Shown here: piece by piece, positions 17,478-24,681 of the stretch
Layout of the letters: each line of letters begins with the position of its first letter
Numbering within the stretch: position 1 is the stretch's first letter
Source: Hyphomicrobium_A sp963759735
GTDB taxonomy: Bacteria > Pseudomonadota > Alphaproteobacteria > Rhizobiales > Hyphomicrobiaceae
Reading direction: 5' to 3'
Assembly (NCBI GenBank): GCA_963759735.1
Contig: CAVXAF010000001.1
Location: forward strand, 434,001 to 498,000
DNA: 64,000 nucleotides
Notes under the pieces: model-generated
What the model was told of the DNA's origin: nothing
Databases searched by the model: none
What the model saw: only the letters and a program-made list of their open reading frames with translations
Program-made: the position numbers and the translations under genes

Positions 17478-17600
17478 TCTCCCCTCAACGCAGCATTCCG
17501 GCTGCAAGATTAGCAACTTCAGCGCACGCGTGTGATCCCCAATCCAGATTATCACCAACCTCGGCAAAAAGATGTTCAGTCGGTTGCCGGCTGCCAGGCC

Positions 17601-17625
17601 GGAACTTCACAAAATCGGGGGCGTT
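17601..17625 (+). promoter_or_regulatory. EcfG promoter for the second DUF892 gene
   Basis: GGAAC (17601-17605), 16-base spacer, CGTT (17622-17625). An exact consensus match 35 bases upstream of the ATG at 17660, leaving room for the ribosome binding site. Confidence 0.8.
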
Positions 17626-17659
17626 GGAGAGAAACGGAAACCCGCCCCAGGAGGCCCCA

Positions 17660-18148
17660 ATGAAAATCGAAAATCTTTCCGACCTGTTCTTGCACACGCT
17701 CAAGGACATCTATTTCGCTGAAAACCAGATCGTCAAAGCGCTGCCTAAGATGGCCAAGGCCGCCGACGCAAAGGAACTGGCACGCGCTTTTGAAGCGCAT
17801 CTCGAAGAAACCAAGGAGCAGATCGTCCGTCTTGAGCAGGTGTTCAAGCTGCTCGGCAAGAAGGCCGAGGGTGAGAAGTGCCCGGCCATCGAAGGCATCC
17901 TCAAGGAAGGCGAGGAGCTGATGAAGGAGATCAAGGATCCCGACACGCGCGATGCCGCGATGATTGCCGCTGCACAAGCCGTCGAACACTACGAGATCAC
18001 CCGCTATGGCACGCTGGTGTCGTGGGGCGAACTGCTCAAACTGCCCGACGCTGTGAAGCTGCTGGGCGCAACCTTGAAGGAAGAACACGCGGCCGACAGC
18101 AAGCTCAACAAACTGGCCGAGGGCAAGCTGAACAAGCAGGCCGCCTAA
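17660..18148 (+). CDS. DUF892 (YciE/YciF-type) ferritin-like stress protein
   Basis: 162 residues with the same four-helix ferritin-like core as the paralogue at 7419-8033: LKDIYFAENQIVKALPKM, HLEETKEQIVRLEQVFKLLG, AQAVEHYEITRYGTLVSWG. It lacks the basic tail and ends GKLNKQAA. Conserved Glu and His residues in the helices are the likely di-metal ligands. The ATG has GGAGG seven bases upstream, an EcfG promoter precedes it and a strong terminator follows, so it is a single-gene general-stress unit. Confidence 0.88.
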   Translation: MKIENLSDLFLHTLKDIYFAENQIVKALPKMAKAADAKELARAFEAHLEETKEQIVRLEQVFKLLGKKAEGEKCPAIEGILKEGEELMKEIKDPDTRDAAMIAAAQAVEHYEITRYGTLVSWGELLKLPDAVKLLGATLKEEHAADSKLNKLAEGKLNKQAA

Positions 18149-18176
18149 CCGCCGGCACGGCTCGGTGGATCAACAC

Positions 18177-18214
18177 AAGCAGGTAGGCCGGCGACGGCTT
18201 ACCTGCTTTTTTTC
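18177..18214 (+). terminator. Rho-independent terminator after the DUF892 gene
   Basis: A 14-bp stem (18177-18190 with 18195-18208, one G-U pair), a 4-base loop and a run of seven T. A textbook intrinsic terminator. Confidence 0.88.
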
Positions 18215-18321
18215 GCGCCATTTCAGTGCTTTGATCGGGGTACATCAAAAGATATCGCGCCGGGCGTCAGACTAACCTTATGGGTGACGACAACGCATTC
18301 TCGTTGGAGCCCCGGTGATAG

Positions 18322-18831
18322 TTGGCCATCTCCCGTTCTGCATCCGACCCAGGCGCTTTCCACTGCTCCCGCACGCCCGTTAGGTTCGCTCCAGGCGACG
18401 CGGAGCGAACCGATCCAGCTGCACCGGCAGAGCCCGATGGTTCTGGCCCGAATGGGCCGGCCGCCCGCCTGCAAGTGCTGCTGGTCGAAGACCAGACAAT
18501 CATCGCGCTCGATACCGAGAGCATGCTGCTCGACCTCGGGGCGGCCAGCGTGCACTCCTTCACCACCGTCGAAGCGGCATTGACATGGCTGGCGACAGGC
18601 CACGTCGACGTCGGCATTCTCGACGTCGCGCTAGGGCAAGCGACATCATTTCCGGTTGCCACTCTGTTGGCCGAGCGCGGTGTGCCTTTCATCTTCACGA
18701 CCGGCTATGGCGATTCCGGCGGCTTCCCCGCCCGCTTTGCAAACGCGCCGATTGTGCGCAAGCCGTACGTCATCTCAGCGCTGGCCACTGCGCTGGAGTC
18801 GTGTTTGAAGAAACGCGGCGAAAACACCTAA
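18322..18831 (+). CDS. single-domain response regulator
   Basis: 169 residues: a Pro/Ala-rich N-terminus of about 48 residues, probably partly non-coding, then a receiver domain. Acidic pocket is in VLLVEDQT, phospho-acceptor Asp in VGILDVALG, Thr in FIFTTGYGD and Lys in IVRKPY. No output domain. Receiver-only proteins of this kind often shuttle phosphate in PhyR/HWE-kinase networks, which matches the neighbourhood. The start is uncertain. Its end overlaps the convergent Crp gene by four bases. Confidence 0.75.
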   Translation: MAISRSASDPGAFHCSRTPVRFAPGDAERTDPAAPAEPDGSGPNGPAARLQVLLVEDQTIIALDTESMLLDLGAASVHSFTTVEAALTWLATGHVDVGILDVALGQATSFPVATLLAERGVPFIFTTGYGDSGGFPARFANAPIVRKPYVISALATALESCLKKRGENT

Positions 18832-19586
18832 AGCAGCGGCCGCAAGGCACCGACCGTCGGGTCATCGCCGGCCAGATCGGCCAACCGAGCGCGATTCAAA
18901 ATCTCGAATTCCTGCTCGCGCCAGCGAATGGCGCGATCGCGGATGAGCCTGCCCAGCGTGCGATTGGTGTGGACCAATGACAGGCCAAGCGTATCGGCGA
19001 TGTGCTGCTGCGTGATCGGGATGCGGACAGTATCGCGCGAGCGCACCAGGCCGAGTTCGGCCAAGCGGTCGGCCAGATGCAGCAACAGGTGCGAGCAGCG
19101 TTCGACGGCACTGCGCCGCCCGACGGACAGAACCTGCTGATCGAGCATCTGCTCGGAACGCGCCGCCAGCCACGTGACGTCGAACGACAGACCGGCGTGA
19201 GACTCGAAAAGACGCCACAGGCCTTCGCGCTGAAAAACGCACAGCACCATGTCGGACAGCGCCTCGACCGAATGTTGCATCTCCTGCATCACCGCCCCCT
19301 GCAGGCCGAGAAGGTCCCCGGGCATACAGTAGTTGAGGATCTGTCTTCGTCCGTCAGGCAGCAGCTTGTAGCGGAATGCCAGCCCCGAAAGCACGGTGTA
19401 GAGGTGGGAGTTGCGCGAGCCTTCTAGAAACAGCGGAGCGCCGGCCTTCACCGACACCTCGCCCGTCTTGAAGGTGCTGACGAACGCTAGTTCCTCGGCG
19501 GTGAAGGGGCGAAAGATCTTCTGCTTGCGCAGGGGACAAAGCTGGCAGGGCACTTGTCGCCCTAAAACTTCCTTCTTGGCAGCCAT
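18828..19586 (-). CDS. Crp/Fnr family transcriptional regulator with an N-terminal CxxC motif
   Basis: 252 residues. N-terminal VPCQLCPLR, a beta-barrel sensor domain (LFLEGSRNSHLYTVLSGLAF, RRQILNYCMPGDLLGLQGAV) and a winged helix (IPITQQHIADTLGLSLVHTN, RTLGRLIRDRAIRWRE). Only two of the N-terminal cysteines expected for an FNR-type [4Fe-4S] cluster are present, with further single Cys in the barrel, so oxygen sensing is not assured. No promoter motif was found. It ends over the stop of the receiver gene. Confidence 0.85.
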   Translation of the reverse strand: MAAKKEVLGRQVPCQLCPLRKQKIFRPFTAEELAFVSTFKTGEVSVKAGAPLFLEGSRNSHLYTVLSGLAFRYKLLPDGRRQILNYCMPGDLLGLQGAVMQEMQHSVEALSDMVLCVFQREGLWRLFESHAGLSFDVTWLAARSEQMLDQQVLSVGRRSAVERCSHLLLHLADRLAELGLVRSRDTVRIPITQQHIADTLGLSLVHTNRTLGRLIRDRAIRWREQEFEILNRARLADLAGDDPTVGALRPLL

Positions 19587-19621
19587 CTGGCACTCTCGTT
19601 CGACGACAGAAAGTGCCCGCG

Positions 19622-19855
19622 TTACGGGTTTGCGTCGAGAGGATTGTTGTGCCCGAGGTCCAATGAAGATTCGCCGGCGTGGGCGCTGGCTCGCGCGTCG
19701 AGACCAGCGCGCCCGCGATCCGTCTCGGCTTCTCTCAGCTTCGCCAAACCGGCAGCTATGGAAGGGGGTAGAGCGTGCGACGATTCAGCCTCGCAGGCAT
19801 CGCGCAGACGACGCCCGATCAACTTCGCAAGCTCTTGGCTTTTATCAGCTTTCAC
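19622..19855 (-). CDS. small protein with a NepR-like pattern (possible second anti-sigma factor)
   Basis: 77 residues. Residues 13-44 (IGRRLRDACEAE, then LPPSIAAGLAKLREAE) align without gaps with the helical core of the NepR at 22394-22723 (LGKQLRTAYGEL, then VPDRITDLIKQLETKQ), though identity is low. The C-terminus is polar and disordered-looking. It sits beside an HWE kinase gene and has a GGAAC-N16-TGTT promoter 35-59 bases upstream. The NepR relationship is inference from pattern, spacing and context; it could be an unrelated small helical protein. Confidence 0.5.
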   Translation of the reverse strand: MKADKSQELAKLIGRRLRDACEAESSHALPPSIAAGLAKLREAETDRGRAGLDARASAHAGESSLDLGHNNPLDANP

Positions 19856-19889
19856 TTAAGTATCCGCTGGAATCCCCGATATTGCCGGT

Positions 19890-19914
19890 AACACGAGACG
19901 TCCTGAAAAGTTCC
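19890..19914 (-). promoter_or_regulatory. probable EcfG promoter for the NepR-like gene
   Basis: Minus strand GGAAC (19914-19910), 16-base spacer, TGTT (19893-19890), one base off the CGTT consensus. The ATG is at 19855. Confidence 0.5.
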
Positions 19915-19950
19915 GGCTCGTCCGCGACCGGCGCATTCAGGCGCGCCTGC

Positions 19951-21999
19951 TTACTGGGCAAGCAAATGACTCGCCGGTATGTCGAGCGTCCAATGTACGC
20001 CGCTCTTGGCGAATTGGAGGTTGGCGCTTCCTTGCAGGGCGCGGGCCGTGAGCTGTTCAGTGACCACCTGGCCGAAGCCGCGGCGCGAGGGCTGAACCAC
20101 CTCGGGGCCGCCACTCTCCGTCCAGCTCATATGCAGCCTTTGGGTCGCGCCATCATCGCCGACCCGCGACCAGCGCACCTCGACACGGCCTTCCGGCACC
20201 GAAAGCGCGCCGTACTTGGCGGCATTGGTGGACAGTTCATGCACGGCGAGGCCGATATTCTGCGCCGCCTCAGGCGTCACGATCATTCCCTGCCCCTCGA
20301 TGGCGATCTGGCTGGCGTGCTGATCGAGGTAGTGCGCCAGCTGCGACCTGACGAGTTCGGACATCGACACGCCGTGCCAGTCGCGCTGGACGAGAAGATC
20401 ATGCGAGGCGGCGAGCGCCTGCAGCCGGCCTGAGAACCGCACCTCGAAGTCATTGACGTCGCTGCTCGCCAGCTTCGTCTGCCGCGCCATGGCCTGGATC
20501 ACCGCGAGCAGGTTCTTGGAGCGATGCGTGACTTCGCGCATGAGGAGTTGAATATGCTCCTCCCACCGCTTGCTTTCGGTGATGTCGCGCGCGGTGCCGG
20601 TCATGCGCACAGCCTTGCCGTCGGCGAAGTGGGCCCGCCCCTTGATGGCAACCCAGCGCTCGATCCCGTCGCGCACTCCATTGACCCGCAATTCGACGTC
20701 GTACTCGGCATCGAGCGTGGGATCGCGTGCCCGCTCGGTGGCCGCAAACGAGGCCTCGCGATCGAGTGGATTGAGGGCAGACGCGAAAACATCGAACGAT
20801 ACCGGGTCGTCGGCACTCAGCCCCCACAGCGCACGCATGCGCGGGTCCCATGTCAGCGAGCCGCTGGTCAGCTCCCAGTCCCAGGCGCCTGTGTCGGCGG
20901 AGGCAAGGGCAAGCCGTAGCCGGTCCTCGCTCTCGCGCAGGGATTGCTCCATATGACGTCGCATCTCGCTGGCCTTGGCCAGGGCCTCGCCAACCGCGCG
21001 CACCTCGAGGATCGACGATTGAATGGGCGCGACCGGATCACCGCGCCCAAGCTCACGCGCCCCGCCGACGAGGGCCCGCACCGGATCGGAAATCCTCCGT
21101 CCGAACAGGTATGCGAGCAGCGCTGACAGCAGGGCGAAACTTAACGCCAGTGTGATGACCAGCGCCCATGAGCGTACGATCGGGCGATTGGCGATGGACT
21201 GAGGAACGCTCGTCGAGACCAGCCAGCCCGATTGCCGTGAATACACCGAGGTGCGGAGCACAGGCTTGCCATCGGCGCCGGTCGCGTCGATCCCCTCGAC
21301 TGTCCCGCGGGAGTTGGCACCCACGACGTCATCGGGTTTGCCGACATGCTGCGGAGAATCATCGGACCGCGCGACAATGTTTCCCGCACGGTCGGTGACT
21401 GTCGCGACCCAGCCGGCCGCCAGATCGGTATGCAGAAGTATATCGGCGATGCGCTGCGGGGAAATGGATGCACTGAGTATGTAGATCGCCTTGCGACCGC
21501 GCTTGACGGGTACGCTGATGCTGAAAGTCGGCGCGGCGGCGGCCCCATCGCCGCGGTATATATTCGAGACCTGCGGCCCTGATGACTCCAGCAGTTCCTT
21601 GGCATCGATTGGAGAGTCGGCTAGCGGTTCTGCATTCAATTCGGCACGCGTCGTCAGCGCCTGTTTGCCATTGCGGTTGGTGAGGAAAAAGTCATCGCCG
21701 CTGACTTCCCTTGCCGCCATCGCCTGATTGTAAAAGGTTCTAAGGTCGCCGTCGGTCAGGGCCGGCGAAGACGCAAGTGCCTTGAGAGTCGTCGCTGTCG
21801 CCGCGAGTTCGCGGTCGATCGCGGTGGCGACGGCCCGCGCGACATTGGCGATCTCGCCTTCCATGGCGGTGCGTTCAAGGGACGCCGAGCGCAGGATCAT
21901 CAAGCCGCTGAAAATCAGGACGGGGATGAGCAGGGCCGAGCTGTAAAGGAGAAGCTGCGCCTGTATCGACCAGCCGTTCTGACGCAGCCGCTCAAGCAT
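19951..21999 (-). CDS. membrane-bound HWE-family sensor histidine kinase
   Basis: About 682 residues. First membrane helix near residues 17-37 (LLLYSSALLIPVLIFSGLMI), a periplasmic dCache-like sensor of about 250 residues, a second helix (WALVITLALSFALLSALLAY) and a HAMP linker (RRISDPVRALVGGARELG). A PAS domain follows (LRLALASADTGAWDWELTSG...RMTGTARDITESKR), then an HWE kinase domain: phospho-acceptor His in MREVTHRSKNLLAV, N-box HELSTNAAKYGALS and the W-x-E motif in MSWTESGGP. Such kinases phosphorylate PhyR. The start at 21999 is preferred because an EcfG promoter at 22071-22095 overlaps the alternative ATG at 22077. Confidence 0.9.
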   Translation of the reverse strand: MLERLRQNGWSIQAQLLLYSSALLIPVLIFSGLMILRSASLERTAMEGEIANVARAVATAIDRELAATATTLKALASSPALTDGDLRTFYNQAMAAREVSGDDFFLTNRNGKQALTTRAELNAEPLADSPIDAKELLESSGPQVSNIYRGDGAAAAPTFSISVPVKRGRKAIYILSASISPQRIADILLHTDLAAGWVATVTDRAGNIVARSDDSPQHVGKPDDVVGANSRGTVEGIDATGADGKPVLRTSVYSRQSGWLVSTSVPQSIANRPIVRSWALVITLALSFALLSALLAYLFGRRISDPVRALVGGARELGRGDPVAPIQSSILEVRAVGEALAKASEMRRHMEQSLRESEDRLRLALASADTGAWDWELTSGSLTWDPRMRALWGLSADDPVSFDVFASALNPLDREASFAATERARDPTLDAEYDVELRVNGVRDGIERWVAIKGRAHFADGKAVRMTGTARDITESKRWEEHIQLLMREVTHRSKNLLAVIQAMARQTKLASSDVNDFEVRFSGRLQALAASHDLLVQRDWHGVSMSELVRSQLAHYLDQHASQIAIEGQGMIVTPEAAQNIGLAVHELSTNAAKYGALSVPEGRVEVRWSRVGDDGATQRLHMSWTESGGPEVVQPSRRGFGQVVTEQLTARALQGSANLQFAKSGVHWTLDIPASHLLAQ

Positions 22000-22070
22000 G
22001 GAGAAGATGCGGTATGTATGCCATTGCCCTTCGGAAGCCCCCTCCCCCAACAAGCGGTAACGGAGCGCAG

Positions 22071-22095
22071 AACGCAAAGGCCCAAAAATTGTTCC
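22071..22095 (-). promoter_or_regulatory. EcfG promoter for the HWE kinase
   Basis: Minus strand GGAAC (22095-22091), 16-base spacer, CGTT (22074-22071), exact consensus. It places the transcript start about 65 bases before the ATG at 21999. Confidence 0.75.
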
Positions 22096-22264
22096 CGCGC
22101 CGCAGCATGGATGGCCCGGACATCGGCGTGGCCCTGGGTGTTGCCGGGATGCCGGGCGGAACTTTCAGCAGAGGCGGCGGTTAAGCCCGAAACGGGGCCT
22201 CCCCCGCCATTTTGTAGGCAAAAGCTCCGGGCGTGGCTCGCGGGCGATATTTGCGCGTCGAGTG

Positions 22265-22289
22265 GGAACTTATTCTCCGGACCGACGTT
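22265..22289 (+). promoter_or_regulatory. EcfG promoter for nepR-ecfG (autoregulation)
   Basis: GGAAC (22265-22269), 16-base spacer, CGTT (22286-22289), exact consensus, 105 bases before the nepR ATG. A weaker candidate (GGAAC-N16-GGTT) lies at 22158-22182. Autoregulation of nepR-ecfG is the known arrangement in this group. Confidence 0.82.
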
Positions 22290-22393
22290 GTCGAACCTTA
22301 CGAGCCGGGTGATATGGTCCACGACCGTATAAGCCCCGTCGAATGACAGGGCGTTGGCGTAGGTACCAAAGCGGCAGCCGGGAGGGTCAATTA

Positions 22394-22723
22394 ATGTCCG
22401 AGGAGAAGAAGGCAACCTGGGGAAGTGCGCCCGCGTCCCAGGAACCTCGGCAGGAGCCTCAGGCGTCTTCCGGCGCCGCGCAGCCGGCCGTAATGGCCAG
22501 CCAAGCCACCGATGCAGACGAGCCGGATACCGAGCCGCCGGCACGCGGACGCAATCAGAACGTCCTGCCGGGGATATTGGGCAAGCAGCTCAGGACCGCC
22601 TACGGCGAACTCCTCAATTCGCCTGTGCCCGACCGCATCACCGACCTCATCAAGCAACTTGAGACGAAGCAAGCGGGCAAGCCTGCTGGCTCCAAGTCGC
22701 ATGGTGGGGAGGAGAGCAAGTGA
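22394..22723 (+). CDS. nepR: anti-sigma factor NepR
   Basis: 109 residues. A disordered Glu/Pro/Ala-rich N-terminus of about 60 residues precedes the conserved NepR helical core at 62-93 (LGKQLRTAYGELL, then PVPDRITDLIKQLE). NepR holds the sigma factor EcfG until phosphorylated PhyR, whose N-terminal domain mimics a sigma factor, draws it away. The ATG is preceded by GGGAGGG. Its TGA overlaps the GTG start of ecfG (GTGA), so the two are translationally coupled. Confidence 0.93.
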   Translation: MSEEKKATWGSAPASQEPRQEPQASSGAAQPAVMASQATDADEPDTEPPARGRNQNVLPGILGKQLRTAYGELLNSPVPDRITDLIKQLETKQAGKPAGSKSHGGEESK

Positions 22724-23298
22724 GCAATCGCGCCCAAGACAGCACGCTCCGCGACGACTTGGTCGCGGCCATCCCCAACATGCGGGCGTTCGCCATCTCG
22801 CTATGCGGCAACCGCGACCGCGCCGACGATCTCGTCCAGGAAGCGCTTGTCAAAGCCTGGAACCATCTCGATTCCTTCCAGGTGGGGACCAATCTCAAGG
22901 CTTGGCTTTTCACCATACTGCGGAACGCCTATTTCTCGGAACTGCGTAAGACCAAGCGTGAGATCGCCGACAGCGAGGGACAGTTGGCCGCGAAGCTGTC
23001 CGTAGCCCCCGAGCAGCAGGGCCACCTCGACCTGTTGGATCTCAACCGCGCCCTGTCCAAGCTGCCGCCTGACCAGCGCGAAGCACTGATCCTGGTCGGC
23101 GCGGAAGGCTTCTCATACGAGGATGCCGCGACTATCTCGGGCTGCGCCGTCGGCACCGTGAAGAGCCGAGTGAACCGTGCCCGCTCCCGCCTCAATGAGC
23201 TGATGAATACGCCGCCCACCGAACAGCGCGGCTCGGGCAGCGAAGAGACGGCGGCGGCCACGCCGAGACCGAGCTCGCGTACAGCCCGCGCCGGCTGA
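22720..23298 (+). CDS. ecfG: general stress ECF sigma factor EcfG
   Basis: 192 residues with ECF sigma region 2 (MRAFAISLCGNRDRADDLVQ, EALVKAWNHLDSFQ, LKAWLFTILRNAYFSELRKT) and region 4 (LPPDQREALILVGAEGFSYE, DAATISGCAVGTVKSRVNRA). It directs RNA polymerase to GGAAC-N16/17-CGTT promoters, many of which surround it here. The GTG start overlaps the nepR stop. A strong terminator follows, ending the two-gene operon. Confidence 0.95.
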   Translation: MSNRAQDSTLRDDLVAAIPNMRAFAISLCGNRDRADDLVQEALVKAWNHLDSFQVGTNLKAWLFTILRNAYFSELRKTKREIADSEGQLAAKLSVAPEQQGHLDLLDLNRALSKLPPDQREALILVGAEGFSYEDAATISGCAVGTVKSRVNRARSRLNELMNTPPTEQRGSGSEETAAATPRPSSRTARAG

Positions 23299-23320
23299 TC
23301 GGATCATCGCCGGCTATGAA

Positions 23321-23347
23321 AAAGGCGGGCCCGAGCCCGCCTTTTTT
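23321..23347 (+). terminator. Rho-independent terminator after ecfG
   Basis: A 10-bp perfect stem (AAAGGCGGGC / GCCCGCCTTT), loop CCGA and a T run, in the gap between the convergent ecfG and phyR genes. It may serve both. Confidence 0.85.
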
Positions 23348-23382
23348 GTCGCCGTGGTGGCTTACTTTGTCGCCGTGCTCGC

Positions 23383-24198
23383 TTACGCCGAAGCGACCTG
23401 CGCGTCCGGACGGTGCGCCTTGTAATCGAAGAACAGCGCCTGGCTGATCACGGCCTGCACCGTTTCTGTGCGGAACGGCTTGTTGATGAGGAAGGTAGGC
23501 TCTGGTCGGCTACCGGTCAGAAGGCGCTCGGGATACGCGGTGATGAAGATGACCGGCACGTCGAACGACTGCAGTATCTCGTTGACGGCCTCGAGCCCCG
23601 AGCTGCCGTCGGCAAGCTGGATGTCGGCAAGGACGAGGCCGGGATTGTGCTTCTTGAAGGCGGCCACAGCCTCGGTGTGCGTGCGCGCCGTATCACAGAC
23701 TTCGTGGCCAAGCCCAGTGACGAGGTCAGCAAGGTCGAGAGCGATCATCGGCTCGTCCTCGATGATGAGGACGTTGGTGGCCACTTGCTCGGCGATCTCG
23801 GATGCCGCCTGATCGACCAAGGCTTTCACCTCGGTCTCGTTCGACTTGAGAATCTTGGCGGTGTCGGAGGTGGAAAACTCTTCCACGGCCATGAGCAGGA
23901 AAGCCTGGCGGGCGCGCGGTGTAATCGCCTCAAGCTTGCGATCGGCGGCCGCGAGCCGCTCGGGAACGGGGGTGTCATAGCGCTTGTGGTTAAGGCGTAC
24001 CGAGTTCCACACGTCGAGGAAGCTCTGGTACGTCGCTACGCGGGGTTCCTGGTCGATGGGAAACATCGCCGGCTCCGCCGCGATGGCCTCCAGCATGGCG
24101 ACGACGTATGCATCGCCGCTATCCTGGCTGCCAGACAGGACACGCGCAAACCGCCTTAGGTAGGGCAGCTGCGGCGCGATGATTTCTGAAATAGACAT
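23383..24198 (-). CDS. phyR: stress response regulator PhyR (anti-anti-sigma factor)
   Basis: 271 residues. Residues 1-135 are the sigma-like domain (APQLPYLRRFARVLSGSQDS, ITPRARQAFLLMAVEEFSTS) that binds NepR. Residues 142-260 are a receiver with the acidic pocket in VLIIEDEPM, phospho-acceptor Asp192 in LVLADIQLADG, Thr220 and Lys240 in INKPF. Phosphorylation exposes the sigma-like domain, which sequesters NepR. The ATG follows GGGGAGA and an exact EcfG promoter lies upstream, so the response is self-amplifying. Confidence 0.95.
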   Translation of the reverse strand: MSISEIIAPQLPYLRRFARVLSGSQDSGDAYVVAMLEAIAAEPAMFPIDQEPRVATYQSFLDVWNSVRLNHKRYDTPVPERLAAADRKLEAITPRARQAFLLMAVEEFSTSDTAKILKSNETEVKALVDQAASEIAEQVATNVLIIEDEPMIALDLADLVTGLGHEVCDTARTHTEAVAAFKKHNPGLVLADIQLADGSSGLEAVNEILQSFDVPVIFITAYPERLLTGSRPEPTFLINKPFRTETVQAVISQALFFDYKAHRPDAQVASA

Positions 24199-24246
24199 GA
24201 TCTCCCCTTTGTCGATCGCCACTTATAGAGCATTGCAACCCGCACA

Positions 24247-24271
24247 AACGCTCAACTTCGTGAAAAGTTCC
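24247..24271 (-). promoter_or_regulatory. EcfG promoter for phyR
   Basis: Minus strand GGAAC (24271-24267), 16-base spacer, CGTT (24250-24247), exact consensus, about 50 bases before the phyR ATG. Confidence 0.82.
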
Positions 24272-24366
24272 GGGTGCAAGCAGTTTGGCATGCGAATACA
24301 GCCCGCGCGGCATGTCTAAGTACTTGGTATACCAAGCCTAAACTCATAGGGCCGTCGTCGAGGCAG

Positions 24367-24540
24367 CTAGCCGCGGCGCAACATGCCGCCTATGAACGAC
24401 AATACGACAAGTACGATGGCCACCCAAAAGAGGATGCGCGCGCCTTCCATAGCGACGCCTTCGACGCCGCCAAAGCCGAGAAAGGCAGCCACCAGGGCGA
24501 CGATCAGGAAAATAACGGCCCAGTAGAGAAGATTGCCCAT
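24367..24540 (-). CDS. DUF1328 small membrane protein
   Basis: 57 residues with two membrane helices (LLYWAVIFLIVALVAAFLGF and ILFWVAIVLVVLSFIGGMLR), an exact fit in length and pattern to the DUF1328/YtjA family of small inner-membrane proteins. Function unknown, often stress-related. The ATG follows GAGGAA, and a weak EcfG-type promoter lies 43-67 bases upstream. Confidence 0.85.
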   Translation of the reverse strand: MGNLLYWAVIFLIVALVAAFLGFGGVEGVAMEGARILFWVAIVLVVLSFIGGMLRRG

Positions 24541-24582
24541 GAAGTTCCTCGCAGTTGAAGGCCGGTCGCAGTATCGCAGTTG

Positions 24583-24607
24583 AACCCAGCGGTGCGCCGT
24601 TGGTTCC
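24583..24607 (-). promoter_or_regulatory. possible EcfG promoter for the DUF1328 gene
   Basis: Minus strand GGAAC (24607-24603), 16-base spacer, GGTT (24586-24583). One base off at the -10; position is right for the ATG at 24540. Confidence 0.4.
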
Positions 24608-24637
24608 GGTCCGCAACTTGGCGAGCTCGCCGTGTCG

Positions 24638-24662
24638 GGAACTCTATTCAACAGCGATAGTT
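24638..24662 (+). promoter_or_regulatory. possible EcfG promoter for the second HWE kinase
   Basis: GGAAC (24638-24642), 16-base spacer, AGTT (24659-24662). One base off at the -10; the kinase ATG at 24682 is 20 bases downstream. Confidence 0.4.
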
Positions 24663-24681
24663 GAGCAACATTGCACGCCCC

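Noticed and set aside
18230..18255. Inverted repeat TTTGAT-N8-ATCAAA resembling an FNR box
   Set aside because: Spacer is eight bases instead of four, so it is not an FNR/FixK site by the known rule.
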